Under the pieces are notes generated by a model. It saw only the letters and a list, made by a program, of their open reading frames with translations, had not been told where the DNA came from and did no database searches. Positions 1 to 12,968 of a stretch of 64,000 nucleotides of DNA are shown piece after piece. How positions within the stretch are numbered: position 1 is the stretch's first letter; each line of letters begins with the position of its first letter. This stretch comes from Polytrichum commune (taxonomy: Eukaryota; Streptophyta; Polytrichopsida; Polytrichales; Polytrichaceae), in contig OX485809.1 in the NCBI GenBank assembly GCA_950295325.1, forward strand, positions 9,736,001 to 9,800,000. The letters run 5' to 3'. The translations under genes and the position numbers were made by a program.

Positions 1-2135
1 AAAAATCAATCAATCAATTAATTAATTTAAAAAAAATCAACCCATGTTTCTTGTTATTGATGGACTTGAGAAATAACGTGCTTAGAAATTTGATTTGGTG
101 TGATCAATCTATGAGGTCATCCATATTGGGCATGTTGAATAACTAAGCATTGCCTGGAACAATATTCTTTGGGATCTTGTTTTTTAATTATTAATGGTTA
201 ACGTAAGATACGTGGCCTTATTGTGGAAACTTCCAACTTCACATATGATTTGGATGTTAGATAAGGCCGAGAATCACCTAATCCATTTGACAATTGCAAA
301 TCATAAAGATTGTCATTACAAGTTTCAAAACCGAAGTTGAAATGCAAAACTCATAAGAAATAATATTCAAGACTTTCTTTCTCTTCAAGGGATTATGTAT
401 CTTTCCAATTATGTTAATTATAGAACCCATAACAATTAACATATTTTGAACATGTCATAGTCCAACCTCATCGTAACACATATCTTTTTGATGCCGGTCA
501 CAACTACAACACTTGCCATATACCAATAACTCAAATAGAGGTGTCCATTTAAGAAGAGCAACCACGTAAGGCCTACACATACCTTACACATCATTTTACT
601 ACTAGGTTGATGAAGGTACTGTGGTCCAATGAGTTATCATTTGTGGACATAAAGAGAAAAGAAAGTGTAAAAAATAGGGAGTCACAATCGGGTGACGGAC
701 TCGATCAGGAGGGGGAGAGCAATGTGTAGGTACTATTAGAAGGGGGCAAATCTTCGAGTAAATTGGATCGCCTGTCCTATTCCCCCAACACTTCGTCTTA
801 TTCTCCCATCGCGTCGAGTTCAGGGCAGCTCGTGCACTGCAAATCAATGCAGTTTTGCAGGACAATTTGAGAAAATTGGATGTATAGTAGTTCAGCTCAT
901 CCGATTTGCAGATGGGTGGGGCAATCGCGCACTGAACTGAACTACTCTACATCCGATTTTCAGTTCAGTTTGTGATGGGTGGCAATGCCCTTAGGGCCAC
1001 TTCACACATGAGCCAAGAGCCGTGACCTTGTAATGGTGAGGACCCTTTCCCACTAAGGTCAGCGTTTCTTTTCTTTCTCTATCTCTCAGGACCCTTGACT
1101 CTCATCCAAAGGTTGTACCATGGGTGTTGGGAAATCCGTTTTATGAAGTCACAGGCCCTCAAGCATAGTGTGAAGTGAGAATGGACCATGTTGCGGGACC
1201 ATTGCGTATTTTGTTGGCGGAAAAAGAGGGGAGGATTTGGTTTGATATAATATGTCTCAAACTCTATCAATTTAAGAGAATTACTTGGTGGTGTTTGTCT
1301 GTCGTGAAATCTATCTTGGAATCCATCTTGGATTATGTTCAGGAATCTACCCTGCAATCTGTCCTAAAATTTGTCCTGTTGGATTTTTATTTTTTTCAAG
1401 TCATGTTCTCCCGGAATTTAATGTCAAGAAGTGGGCTTGATACAAATTCCGGTAGACCATGCACCCTTATCCACAACCTGCCATGTAGGACTCCATGTAG
1501 ACTTTTCATCCAATAGTTGGAGAATTCATCCAAAATTTATGGTTGCATGAATGTTTTCGCAATTGCATTAAAGAAAAAAGAGATATTATTATTATACTTT
1601 ATTTATATTTTATTTTCTATCTGTAGAATCATAAATTTGTGATTTATGCCTAAAATAACTGAGTGTTAGTGCTCATTGCTAGCATACCATCAAATCATTA
1701 CCATGGGCCCAATGTTGATTAAAACACGGGGTTGATTGAAATTGGGTGAATGCACTCCAAGCACTCCAAGCACTCCTTGGCCATGTTCATGCACCTAGTA
1801 ACACTCCACCCACATTGCACTAAAGTGGGAGATTGGGTTTTAGTCAAATCGGCCCGTGTTCATGGAGTGGGAATATTGAATACTTTTATAAGAACCACCC
1901 CTTTTTCGCTTTGGCCACTGACCCAACTCCCTTCCAGCATAGCTCCTTTTAAGATTTCAGTATCTTTGTTGTATTTGTATTTGTATTTGAGTGCATTGAG
2001 AATCCATTTGTTTAATAGAAAGAAAAAAAGAAAACGAAAAAGAAAACAAAAACTCTTCCAAGATGACACCCGACAATGCCATTTATATTTCCATCTCAAC
2101 CCCTTCTCCTCCAACTCAAGTTCACAATGTGTACA
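1..2135. other. gene-free stretch with low-complexity start
   Basis: No coding region is supported here; the short open frames have no recognisable domain. The first 30 bases are an AATC/AATT simple repeat. Around 991-1180 the outward ends TTAGGGCCACTTCACAC and its worn inverse (CATAGTGTGAAGTGAGAATG) look like a decayed member of the terminal-repeat family that is clear at 5306-5905. Confidence 0.6.
872..960. repeat. foldback, 24-bp arms
   Basis: Bases 872-895 and 937-960 are inverted copies of each other with two mismatches, separated by 41 bases. The arms include the core GTAGTTCAG / CTGAACTAC. No terminal repeats or target duplication were seen outside the arms, so the origin is unknown. 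Confidence 0.6.
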
Positions 2136-2212
2136 TGCTTCTAGAAGCTCAATACGTATACATACTTCTAGAAGTTCACTACATGTACATGCTTCCAGGA
2201 GTTCCCATGGTT
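2136..2212. repeat. small tandem repeat, about 27 bp x 3
   Basis: Three imperfect units built around ACATGCTTCTAGAAGCTC follow each other. The region is open in one frame but the frame reads as low-complexity serine/histidine-rich sequence with no domain. Confidence 0.5.
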
Positions 2213-5200
2213 ATCATCAAGCCTTAGATATTTGGTCAGTGGTGTCTTCACCTTATCAGAGGAAGATATTCTTGAGCATATTAATGCCAAGTGTCATTTA
2301 TATGCGCTTCAGTCAAGTTGTAGATTATTGTGTAACATAGACATACATCTCATAACATTATTGAACACACTCATGCAAAGATATTGGTAAGCGCACTTGA
2401 ATCTAACATGTGCCTCAAAATAGGGCAAGTGATACTATTACACATGTGACACTAAATATCATACATGGTGTAGTTCTCTGATGTAATCGTGTTGATTAAG
2501 TACTCCTACAATCTAATGCTCTTTGTGTCTCCCACTATTGGGAGAATCAGTGCTCAAAGTGTATCATCATTGGTGATTGGAGTCGCCTTACACTATGCTG
2601 GAGAAGTCCAGTGGTCATGAATTCTAGGGGAATTCTTAAGTTTGATTGGTTAAGAGTGACACTTTTGTCCGGTGGTGGTTTACACTACAGACAAAAGTCT
2701 TTTGGTGGAGAACTTTGTACATGGATGAAATTATGACATGGTTGCCAACGTGGTGACACTTTTGGGAAGGGGAGTTCTCCGGAGGTCAAGTTTCTTGGGC
2801 AACCTCAAAGCCTTGGACGAGAAACTTGGCCTCCGGAGAACTCCAACTTGAATAAAATGTTTTTTTTCCTTAGAGAAACCTTTCCACTATTGTTCTCCCT
2901 CTTAAGTACGACACATTTGGGAAACACAAATATAGTCGTATTATCGAGGTGTCGTCTTCTCTTTAATATGGCAAATGATGTACAATTGTCGTATTGTTGA
3001 GGGAATAGGAAAATATAAGTAATACGAGCCTAAAAATACATACAACGAGTTTAAGCAATATAGATGATATGAAATAATAACTTATAACTCCAAACAAATA
3101 CCTATATTCTCAAGAACTCTTGAAATAGGAGTCCAAAGATCTTTGGTGTTGCCTACCCAAGTTAGCAACTATCATCTTATCTAAATTTCCAACTAACTTT
3201 TGGAAACTAATAATTTCGTTAACACCAAAATATAAAGAGTTCTCTAATAAGAAACTAGACAACAATGATGCATGACATTTAGCACCAAGATATTGGTGAT
3301 ACTATATCACTTGTGTACAAGGCAACATACTAGGCATGAGGCCACTCTAACTCTAACCATGTCCATTCTACACTAGTAACCCTAATTATCATTAAGTTCC
3401 TAACAATAAGTAAAGTTCCCAAGTAGTTCACAAATGCAAATGGATGTATTTTAGATGTACATAACATAGATGAAAGGAATTGTAGCATTAACTAACTCTT
3501 TAATAAGACAAAACGGGGATTCTAAATGTCGCATTATCGAGTGTTGTAGTCATAAAAAAGAGGGAGTTTTGAACTAAAAAGTTGGTCTTGCAAAAATGTG
3601 TCATAATATCAAGGGTGTCATATAAATGAGTGTCGTATTAACAAGGTTAGACTGTACCAACATGTGATTTCTTTGAAAATCAATAAGAAAGTAATGTTAC
3701 CTACTTATTTACCTTAATTTGGATGTATTACAGAGGTGGAACATTTTCAAAAAAATCTTGTCATCAAAGAAGTTCTCAAACATTGCCATATACATTCTAT
3801 TTTTTTATCAATACAATTTTTTAATTTTTTAATACAATGGTCATTTAGGGGGTAAGGTTTCTACTATGGTCGGTTATGACCATTTTGTGAAGTTGTCCAA
3901 TAGACTTCTCCTCTAGGTGGTTACACTACGGCCGGTCAAGACCTCTTAAGGCTTTTTTTTTTGGTCTTTCCATCTTCTCTAGCATACCATCCCCTGCCTC
4001 AAATAACCATGACTTGGGCTAAAATTCTTGACCGACCGGTGCACTTCTCTACCGTAGTGTAAAGTGGCCCTGATTATCTGAGTATATGATTGTAGGAGCA
4101 ATTTGTTGGAAATCAAGATTGTGTAGAAGTTACGGAGCCCCTAGAGCCCACCTTCTGAAAGGAAGGCATAACTACTTATATTGCATCATGGTCAAACATG
4201 ATTAGTAAAAGGAAAACAAGCTCACTTTCATGCCGATGATTAAAACACGGACATTCTTTTTCTTGACGGAGCTAAATAGCCTCAATAACTGCTTCCAAGA
4301 AAATCTTATATTCACTTTCAAAACTACAAAGGGCAACATCGGTCTACTTGTTAGAAAGCCCAAGAATTGGAACCACTAGCAATAATCACATGTAGAACGG
4401 CGAGTATTGTGATCCCCAACCCAATTAGCGTCTCAGGAACCTTACAAAATGAAACCCTTTCGCATTTTTGGTACTTAATACCAATGGAGATGGTGCCATT
4501 GATGTATCAGAAAATGCGTTTAACACCTTGCCAATTGGGAAGGTTGGGATTGGACATGTATTGAATGAGGTTGTTGACAATGTATGCACAATATGGTTTG
4601 TTGTTCATAATAGCGTACATCAAGCTACTCACAACTTGGGCATATATATGTAAGTACGCATTTGGGTGATCTTTCCTTCAAGAAGTGGATAATCATCCTT
4701 AAAGACTTTTTGACACCAAAATTCCATTGAGACTAGTATAGGATGAGAGTGATCCCACTTAAAAGGGCGGAACCAACCTTAACAAAAGCCACATCACGAA
4801 AGAGATGGTGTGGCTAGTAGCCTACCACTCAAATCACCAGCCACTTTCAAAAGTCCCAAAATTGTTAAGATTGTGTTTGTTAACATGATCAGTTTGGGAC
4901 CATATCTTACCTTCGTGACACTCTCTTAAGGATTTCAAAGAGATTGATTGCATGACAATAATCACTACCGTATTCTAGAAACCACTATATGTACCTACCC
5001 ACTCACTTCATACACCCATGACCACTGTCAAACATCCAATGTTCAATTATCGAGATTCTACTCCACATAAATTTCAAGATGTATTTAGCAATTTTTTGTT
5101 AAACTTCAATCAAAGTGCCTTAAAATCCAAAATTCAAGCTGAGATTCAGATTCAAGTGAACATGTATCCAAACGCAAATGCAATCAATCAAATTTGTGTG

Positions 5201-5305
5201 TAGAAATTGTCCATGTCACTATCTATTGTTCTGCATATATGAAGCTTTTCATTCTAAGCTTTTATGACCTTCAAAATGGTCAATGTGACCTTGTAGTCTT
5301 GTCTC
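2213..5305. other. gene-free stretch with worn miniature elements
   Basis: No gene is supported. It holds the foldback at 2771-2844 and the outward end of an old TIR element near 4050-4070 (ACCGTAGTGTAAAGTGGCCC), which belongs to the same terminal family as the element at 5306-5905. The sequence near 3640-3660 (AAGGTTAGACTGTAC) resembles an end of the TA-target family seen at 14403-15392. Everything else is AT-rich and unassigned. Confidence 0.55.
2771..2844. repeat. foldback, 25-bp arms with CTCCGGAG core
   Basis: Bases 2771-2795 and 2820-2844 form a stem with one mismatch and a 24-base loop. The arm core TTCTCCGGAGG is shared with the longer foldback at 9624-9707, so the two probably belong to one family. 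Confidence 0.75.
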
Positions 5306-5307
5306 TA

Positions 5308-5903
5308 AGGGCCGCTTCACACTATGGCCTAAGGTCGAGAGCCCGTCAACTTCCACTAATCAAATTGCAAGAAACCAAGAATTCGGCCTCTCGACTCTTC
5401 AAACCAGAGGTCAAAGTCCAAAGATTGTCGCAATTCAAAATGCCTACATGGCAGTATTTTTTGACCAAGGCGACGGACTCTCGAAGAAAGTTTGGGTCGG
5501 AAGGGAATGTAAACCCAAACTATGGTTAAGAGGTTGTCAATTTCTTTTTCATAAAATAAATCAAACATTGACAAGATCTTGGGTGTTAGATTGGAGGGAT
5601 AATTATTTTGAGCAGGGAAATAAAGTGGGATGCTCCTTCTTTCTTTGGACTTTGGACTTGGCCTTTGGAAGCTTCACAGTATGGTTGTTCAAGTCGATCG
5701 AGAGACCGTGGGAGTTCTTGGCCAAAGGTTTGGACTTTGGGCTTGACCTTTGGAGACGTCACATTGTGCCTGCTCCAAAGGTTCCAATTCCTATATTCTA
5801 TTGGCTATTGTATTTTCAACCCATTTCTTTGGACTCTCAACAAAGTTTGGCCATTCAATCCCACGGCCTCTCAACCTGGACGGCCATAGTGTGAAGCGGC
5901 CCT
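5308..5903. mobile_element. non-autonomous DNA transposon with 22-bp perfect TIRs
   Basis: The first and last 22 bases (5308-5329 and 5882-5903) are exact inverted copies beginning AGGGCCGCTTCACACTATGG. If the repeat is taken from GGGCC, the flanking triplets are TAA and TCA, close to the TWA target duplication of PIF/Harbinger elements. The interior of about 550 bp has open frames without any recognisable transposase. I call it a Harbinger-like MITE; the superfamily is inference from termini only. Confidence 0.8.
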
Positions 5904-6186
5904 CAACATCTGAAACTTTCAATTGAGTTTGAATCATCTATTCAAAAAGATTATGCATTTGATCTTTATCAAGTGCCTAGTAATTGTACAATGTATGACC
6001 CAAAACAGGAGCCAATGGTGCCGACTGAGCAACTGAAGAGGGCACTCCACAGTCGCAGAACCTTGAGGTAAGTTACATAACATAGTGCGACGTAGCTTTG
6101 AGGAGGGAGATTTCTATTCCAAATGTCTGGATTCATTACCAAACCCTGCGAAAATCCATAATGTTGAGCTTCAAGAGCTTGACTAA

Positions 6187-6890
6187 TTAACAGCTAAAGC
6201 CAGATGCGGAAGGACTGCTGAAGCCATGTGAGGAAGGACTGCTGGAGCCATGTGAGAGGATGCACTGGTTGATGTTGTATGCGGTGGCGATGCCGAAGAC
6301 ATATGCATGAGGTAGGAGCGATGGGGATCCAACACCACTACTACCTTGACCAACTGGATCAGAATTATTCGAAACCTTAGTTTGAGAAATTAATTGAGCT
6401 AACTTATCACGAAGATAGCACTCTAGTCTCTCTTGGACGCAATGCTTTTTTCTGCATCGCAAGACGAGTACCTGAAGGAGTCTCAGAGACCTTTTCAGCA
6501 GGGGGAGCGAAATCTCTACCCCATCCAATTCCTTCAAAGTCGAAATTACTCCAAAATGTATTTCTTTCGTCAACAAGATGAGGAGGAATTGTTGGAATCC
6601 AAGTACCATGAGGAACCACAGCAAGCCCATTCCCTCTAGTGCTCAATCCTGGAGTGCAACTAGTGGCGGTAACAAGAATTCTCTTAGCAATGGGCCTAAA
6701 ATGTTGGTCGAGAAGGACCCGCTGCCGATGATTGAGTAGGACGAGTTTCCTTGATTAGAGCTACTAGGACGGCCAAATTGAGCAGGGTGAGCGGATGGAA
6801 GAGGACGAGGCACTTTGTGTAGGACGAGCATTTTGGAGTTTGAAAGAGTCTGATCCCCTTGAGAATGCTGCGCCCTCTCATTGAAATTCA
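6187..6890 (-). pseudogene. 3' part of decayed recombinase-like gene
   Basis: Two overlapping open frames (6187-6630 and 6407-6646) follow the recombinase frame on the same strand. They read as proline/serine-rich sequence and a WxPxxPP-type segment with no recognised domain. They may be the C-terminal part or downstream exons of the gene at 6891-7421, but frame continuity is lost and no splice model could be confirmed. Confidence 0.3.
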
Positions 6891-7421
6891 CTATAGCATT
6901 GAATTCACGAGAACGACCAAAGTCTCATAAAGAACAACTGCACTCCTATTCGCCACATTTGCCCTGTAGAAATCATCAATTTCGATTTGGTAAAAGTGAT
7001 CAAAATCGCTCGCTTCCCCAGTTTCCGGGTCATAAGTTCCCTTCCTTTGAGCTAATTCAGCTACTCTCACTTTGAGAGCCTTCACACGATAGTATCGTTC
7101 GCTACTGGCAATGTTTTTGTGTCCAGAATTTGCAGCAATCACATATTCTGAAACATTTGCTATCCTCATCCTAGTGATAGTAGTCGCTCTTCCCGACTTG
7201 TTCGTGGTTTCGCCTACAAGACCAGCAGAAGACGCCACGGTTCGAATTACATGCCACAGTGTTGACTCCCCAAGGTTTACAAAATTCTCGAACCACATAT
7301 TACTCTTAGGGTGTTGAATAGGTGAAAGAAACAAATGCTTGTCCAAACAGTCATCGGGCATACGTGAAACAAGAGCCCTGAACGTCCTTCGCATGCTCAT
7401 CAAAGGAATGCACTGTTTCAC
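6891..7421 (-). pseudogene. tyrosine recombinase-like fragment (DUF3504 / Crypton type)
   Basis: This 176-residue frame contains the conserved order of a tyrosine recombinase catalytic half. TNKSGRATTITRM (residues 73-85) corresponds to the HxxR box with K in place of H; SGHKN (99-103) supplies the second histidine; RYYR (109-112) supplies the candidate nucleophile tyrosine. The preceding MWFENFVNLGESTLWHVIR matches the W-x-x-x-x-x-x-G-x-x-TL pattern of DUF3504 proteins related to Crypton transposases. The upstream N-terminal half is recognisable only as broken frames (7422-8120), including a HPAGVLFIIF segment interrupted by stops. It is therefore a remnant, either of a Crypton-like transposon or of a domesticated host gene. 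Confidence 0.5.
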
Positions 7422-8770
7422 GAAAGTGCTCCACTTGGTAGCATCTCAGACACCATGTGATTTTAGGATTGCCCCTCGTCAAACCTCCACATGCAAACCC
7501 TATTTTAGTCTAAGCACTCTATGCACCCGTTTCATGCACAAAATCAAGGAAGACATCATAAGTTTAAAAAAACCAAATTCAATAATGAAATTACCTGAGA
7601 AGCTCACGGTTCCTTTCATCAGTACCAAGAGTTTAATTCCTCAATCTCAGCTTTTAGAGCTCATTATTTCCTCTAATCAGGAAAATAATGAAAAGAACTC
7701 CAGCCGGATGATTGCACTGATGGTCTGGATGCTCCAATATACGTCGTTCATCATCATCCTTCTGAGCTTATTAGCACCGCCAGCAAAACTTCTCTTCAGA
7801 GGAGCAAGAACATGCTTATTCGTTATCCCAAAAAGTGAATGTTTGCAAATAAGAAGTTCAGGCTCATCTACACCTGACTCTCGAATTCTAGGTGCATGAA
7901 GTTAAATGCAAGATGCACGAATTAATTGCACAAGATGCAATTAAACCCCCGAAAAATCTGAATCACGGATTGACTAGGATAATGGTCCTTGTTTTTCTCC
8001 TTAAACTGGAAGAAGAACCTGTATAGCAACTCTACACATTCCCGAAGAGGAATTTTCTCAAGTGTGACACTTATAACCATACCGTGTAATGCTGTCTCCA
8101 TGCATCGAAACAATTCCGGCACCAGTTGTTACTTTTAAAGGTGTCTTCGCAACCATCATCAAGAGTACTCTCTTCTCAAAAGCTTCAGGTTCAAAATCAC
8201 CGAACTCGCTTTCCTCTAGAATAGGAATATCGGTCACTGTCAGATTAAGCTCATCTGAAATTCCACTTACAACTCCAGGAATAATCGCACCTGGAGCCCC
8301 ACTTGCAGGGAGAATAGCACCTGAAGCCCCACTCGGAGCAATAGCTGCACCTGCAACCCATTAGGATTGCAGGAACAATTATAGGTTCAATCACTGTCAT
8401 ATTCTCCTCGACAATAATCTCACAAACTCCCAGTAGCTAGGATCCATATGGTCATTTGTGTCAATATCGATTGGCTCAATTGACTCCGTAGAATCTGGTT
8501 CAATAACCTCACAAATAATTGGAGCCATGTGAACTACAGTATCGAGATCAACAGTCTCCATACTAGCTAGAAGAAACAGAGGCTTGAAGCAAGCCAACTT
8601 CACTATCACGAACTGACGATGTGGTGATAAGAGTAGGAATGGAAGCAGTACACAGTAGATCTCCTCAAATGAACAAGTTCTTTCACCATTTGCAAGTTCT
8701 TTCCCAGGTACACTCTTTCCAGAACTCAATTTAGTCGTGATAGTGGAAGTATGAACAATCTCCACACCAT
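7422..8770 (-). pseudogene. N-terminal remnants of the recombinase-like gene
   Basis: Minus-strand frames at 7922-8122 and 8397-8765, plus a broken stretch at 7600-7830, show codon-like composition and acidic segments (for example ESTESIEPIDIDTND-like sequence) but are split by stops and shifts. Position and strand suggest they were the 5' part of the same gene. No intact start or domain can be given. Confidence 0.3.
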
Positions 8771-8882
8771 CGGGTCACGGTGTAGCTGGCTAATGTCTCA
8801 AATGCAGGGGAAGCATGTCCAGAAGCACATCTAGACTAATTATAGACGTTGGTATTGCCGGAATCATATTTTGTTGGCATTA

Positions 8883-9623
8883 AGGGCCGGTTTACACTAC
8901 GGTGGAGAAGGCCTCCGGTCGGTCAAGAATGCTTGGCCAAGACATGGTTATATGAGGCAAATGGTGGATGTGCCGGAGAAGAATTAAAGGCAATAAAATA
9001 TTTTTTAAGGAGTCTTGACCGGTTGAAGTCTAAACACCTAGAGGAGAAGTTTAGCGGAGAAGTTCACCTAATGGTGAAGATTTTTTGTGATAAAAAATCA
9101 TAATTCTCTACATTCACATTGTATCAAAAGATTTCAACAAGAATTGTGTTCATAAGAATTGTGTAATATAATGTTCAATTTTATTCAAAAAATAATGAAA
9201 ATTGCCAAATTGCCAATTGTCAAGTTTGGCCCATGTAGGAAATAAATGTCTCCTTGGGTGTTTAAGAATGAAGAGGGGAAAACCCATACACATTGGACAA
9301 AGCACTACTCTTTGGTATTATTTAAGACATGCTCTCCTCTTAATCATCCTCATCAATTTCTCTCTTTTTATCTTTGATCTTCAATCATGGATAATCGAAG
9401 AAGAGAGATTTTGTGCTCTCTTATGATCTTTATGGTAACGTTTTGAAGTATTTTATCGTTTCAACTATGGCGATACAAAAAACCATCATGTATCACCATA
9501 ATGCTTCAATTATGATGATGGCATATTTTTTGTTTGGGAGCAAGGAGAGGGTGGTGTGGAAATTTGACCGGCCAAGTGGATATGTGCCACAATTTCTTTT
9601 TGGATCATATAATTTTTTATTGA
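8883..9623. mobile_element. partial miniature element, left end AGGGCCGGTTTACACTACGG
   Basis: The left terminus at 8883-8902 matches the family end seen at 5308 and is preceded by TTAA, compatible with a TWA target. I could not find the matching right end, so the unit may be truncated or may include the foldback at 9624-9707. No coding region is supported inside. Confidence 0.4.
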
Positions 9624-9707
9624 GTTGGGCTTCTCCAGAGGAGGAGTTTCTTGTCCGGCCTCTTTCTTGAGGCCGGACAAGAAACTCCTCCTCCGGAGAA
9701 GCCCAAC
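9624..9707. repeat. near-perfect foldback, 39-bp arms, 6-base loop
   Basis: Bases 9624-9662 and 9669-9707 are inverted copies with a single mismatch; the loop is TTTCTT. Both strands give open frames through it, which are only the two faces of the stem. A transcript would fold into a long hairpin typical of foldback elements or of young siRNA/miRNA-like loci. Confidence 0.9.
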
Positions 9708-10161
9708 TCCAAAAAGTACCGCCACAAATCACCACAGACCCACACCCCACCCCCGGGCCGCTAGCATGGTACTTTCTATCCTCCATTTTAAGGCACTTGG
9801 TAATTCAAAACTTCAACTTTACGATGCATTCTCATTGATCAAACTTTCCAGTGTTACTTTACCTATATTAAGACTACGGCGCTTGTATAATGACATTTTC
9901 TTGGCCCGGTTTGTTATATAATAGAGGTAATTAATGTGCATAAGTGGTGGGACTCACACATCTCTCAAGGTTCATATGTCATTATGATTTTGGGGCACGT
10001 AGGGAGACCTTGGAAGACATGATTGTAAGCATTGGGGAATGTTGGTGAATGTTATGAATATTGGAGAACTTTCAAGGACTTTGTGAACATATTTCTTCCA
10101 TACAAAAATTCTTTCATACCTATGTATTATTATCATGCATACAAAATGAAAAAAATTACAT
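9708..10161. other. unassigned intergenic stretch
   Basis: No gene, repeat or transposon end was recognised here. Confidence 0.5.
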
Positions 10162-10171
10162 AGAAATTGGC

Positions 10172-11163
10172 ACGGGTAGATCACTTAGTGCATTTTAAAA
10201 ACGACGTGTGGCATAATATAAAGAGGATTAAAATCATTTGAATTAAAAATTATAAAGGAATTCCAAATAATGAAGGGGCCATTAAATGTAGACAATCCCA
10301 TTATAAGTAAGTTAGAGGGACATAAAACGTGGGCCATTATTTTTTTGTAAAATTAATATAGGGGCTGAAGATAAGGATCCTAGAAGGTATGTTTAGTATG
10401 GTATGTAAATGGGTTTAGGACTCACGGGGATGGCCCAGGGTGTGCACTATTCATTAAAACCAAGCATCACGTGCGTGCATGCCCCTTATTTAAATACCCC
10501 TGTATACATTTTATTTTTGCTAAAATCAAGCAATATACTTACAAATCTCATTGCTTCAAAATACATTTCCATACATACACAAGGGTCCAAAAACAAATAC
10601 AGAAATTGTATATAACATGTGTACAAATGTTTGGAAATGCAAAAATATGGCCCTATTATATGTATAATATCAAATCATGGATTTTTAGTTATAAAGTCGT
10701 TACTTAGTGGATGAAAAAACACATGATTCTTGGTCCAGGTCTAATTTGAACGCGTAAATGCGTACTTTACATATATTTTTCTATAGCCTCATGTATATCT
10801 ACTTCTTGCTTAATAGCAATATGTCTCTTGTACGTACATTTTGTACATGCTTGTTTTAAATAATACCCCTTTTGTGCACCCACGTGTATAAATACAGTAC
10901 TTGAACAGTGCACTCCCTGGGGGGGATGGATGATAATTGGGATTTCCGTCTGTCCAAAAATGGATTAAAATGAATATAGAGTACAAAAAAATGCAGTGAC
11001 TTGGACAATATAAGTAATGGAAGGGTGCAAACAAATGGGCCATTTTTGAAATTTAAGTAATTATAGGGAGGCTTTAATTAAGCCCTTGAAGGTAAATAGC
11101 CCCAAAACAAAAAACCCCCAGCCGCACGTGGTGCATAAAAATGCCTTAGAGTGATCTACCCGT
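10172..11163. mobile_element. Mutator-like non-autonomous element, copy 1
   Basis: The ends ACGGGTAGATCACTTAGTGC and ACTCTAAGGCATTTT-type inverse form imperfect TIRs of about 27 bp. The flanks AGAAATTGGC at 10162-10171 and 11164-11173 are an exact 10-bp target duplication, which fits Mutator-like elements (usually 9-11 bp). The 992-bp interior holds no transposase. Its outer 240 and 190 bases are shared with copy 2, but the middle is different, as in elements that exchange or acquire internal sequence. Confidence 0.88.
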
Positions 11164-11415
11164 AGAAATTGGCCATTGCATTGAAAAACATTGATAGAAT
11201 GACATTTGGGGCCCAAAGGTTATATTACCAAAAATATCACATTATGATAATATGACCCTTGTGTGTCCAAACGTGTCTTCATAAAGAGGGAGAAAAAAAT
11301 ACACAAAAATTATATATTGGTAGGGAGAAAACATGGTCAAATATAAGGAAAAGTGCTCTGGTATATTAAAGAAAAAAAAATGGTCAAATGCCTAAAAGTA
11401 GTAGCAAAGTGTTGC

Positions 11416-12968
11416 ACGGGTAGATCACTTAGTGCATTTAAAAAATGACGTGCGGCATAATATAATGAGGATTAAAATCATTTGAAATAAAAAATTATAA
11501 AGGAATTCCAAATAATGAAGGGGCCATTAAATGTAGACAATCCCATTATAAGTAAGCTACATGGACATAAAACATGGGCCATTATTTTTTGTAAAATTAA
11601 TATAGGGGCTGAAGATAAGGATCCTAGAAGGTATGTTTAGTATGGTATGTAAATGGACACACGGACACTTTTCCTCTGTTTCCAGGGGCCATTCACGGTT
11701 GGGGTACTACTTTTGGGACAAAGGACTTAAGGACTTTGTCACATTGATCTTGGTTTTTATCATGATTTATTATTACTTGATCAATAAATTTTACATACAT
11801 AAGTAGATAGTTCATAAGCTTTATCAAGAATTTTTTTATTATTATTTAATAATCACCCTAAATCCTAAACCCTAGGCCACATCAGTGGTATTTTTTTGCT
11901 ATTTAGGTGTGCATTGGTGGTCAATTATTTCCTGTTATGTATCTTGGTACCTTGATAAAAGTGTCATGTGTCCATTCATATAATTTTTTTTGTCCAATTC
12001 TAATACTAGACGTTCCTTTTACGTGTGGCCGTGAATATATGTATATTTGGACATGTTTGGTGTCACATGTAAAGTTGGGCAATTGCTATTCAATACATAT
12101 TTGGTTCTATTGGTACACACTTGAACAATGAGTGTGAGGAAAAAAATTGGGATCGTTTCAATTGGTTCTTATTGTCCTTTTCATTCCTTAATCCTAAGGT
12201 GAACAATTAAGACAGCACTCCTGAATGTCCTTTAAGGAATCAAAAGGATATCTTAGATGACCCTATTCCTTCTAAATTAACTTTGTCAGTGTATTTGATA
12301 TGGAGTATGAAATGTAGGTATGATCCAAAATATGCTTCACAATACAAATCTAAGCATACCAAGCATGTGAAGTTATCCAAAAAAGTCCGTTTTCCGTTAG
12401 ACGGCCAAAAGTAGTACCCCAACCATGAATGGCCCCTCCACCCTTACCCTATTTGTGGTGTACTTGGGGTTATTTTGTACGCGCTGTAACATTTTGGACT
12501 CCACCCTACATTATAAATTCGAAACCCGCTTTACTGTGCTCTATGTTTTTGGTCACTTGCATTGCAATGACCGCTATGGTATTTGTGTTGGCATCTCCTA
12601 TATGTTTTTATCATAACAATGTTTGCAATGTTATTACTTTGCTATGGTCTCCTATGTGTTTTCTTCATAACTATGTTTGCAATGATACTACTGTTTGCAC
12701 CCTTCTTTGTTTTCATGCTTTCCCTCAACACTCGTCAATTGCGTTAGGAAGTAGATTAGCTTTTATTACTTAAAAGGAATATAGAGTAAAAAAGATTGCA
12801 GTGACTTGGACAATATAAGTAATGGAAGGGTGCAAACAAATGGGCCATTTTTGAAATTTAAGTAATTATAGGGAGGCTTTAATTCAGCCCTTGAAGGTAA
12901 ATAGCCCCAAAACCAAAAACCCCCAGCGGCACGTGGTGCACAAAAATGCCTTAGAGTGATCTACTCGT
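11416..12968. mobile_element. Mutator-like non-autonomous element, copy 2, interrupted
   Basis: The outer segments 11416-11655 and 12777-12968 match copy 1 closely. The flanks AAAGTGTTGC and GAAGTGTTGT agree at 8 of 10 positions, an aged target duplication. The middle is unrelated to copy 1 and includes a small internal duplication (segments beginning near 12592 and 12646, each containing TGTTTGCAATG). A separate 752-bp element sits inside at 11685-12436. An uninterrupted copy of the target occurs in inverted orientation at 59529-59540. Confidence 0.88.
11685..12436. mobile_element. TIR element with 4-bp target duplication, copy A
   Basis: The ends begin GGGGCCATTCACGGTTGGGG and close with the inverse, about 33 bp with one mismatch. 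The flanks TCCA (11681-11684 and 12437-12440) are a 4-bp target duplication. Copy B at 25772-26531 is nearly identical and has a different 4-bp duplication, so the length is real. Four-base duplications are uncommon in plants; Sola elements make them, but without a transposase the superfamily is open. The element interrupts the Mutator-like copy 2. Confidence 0.92.
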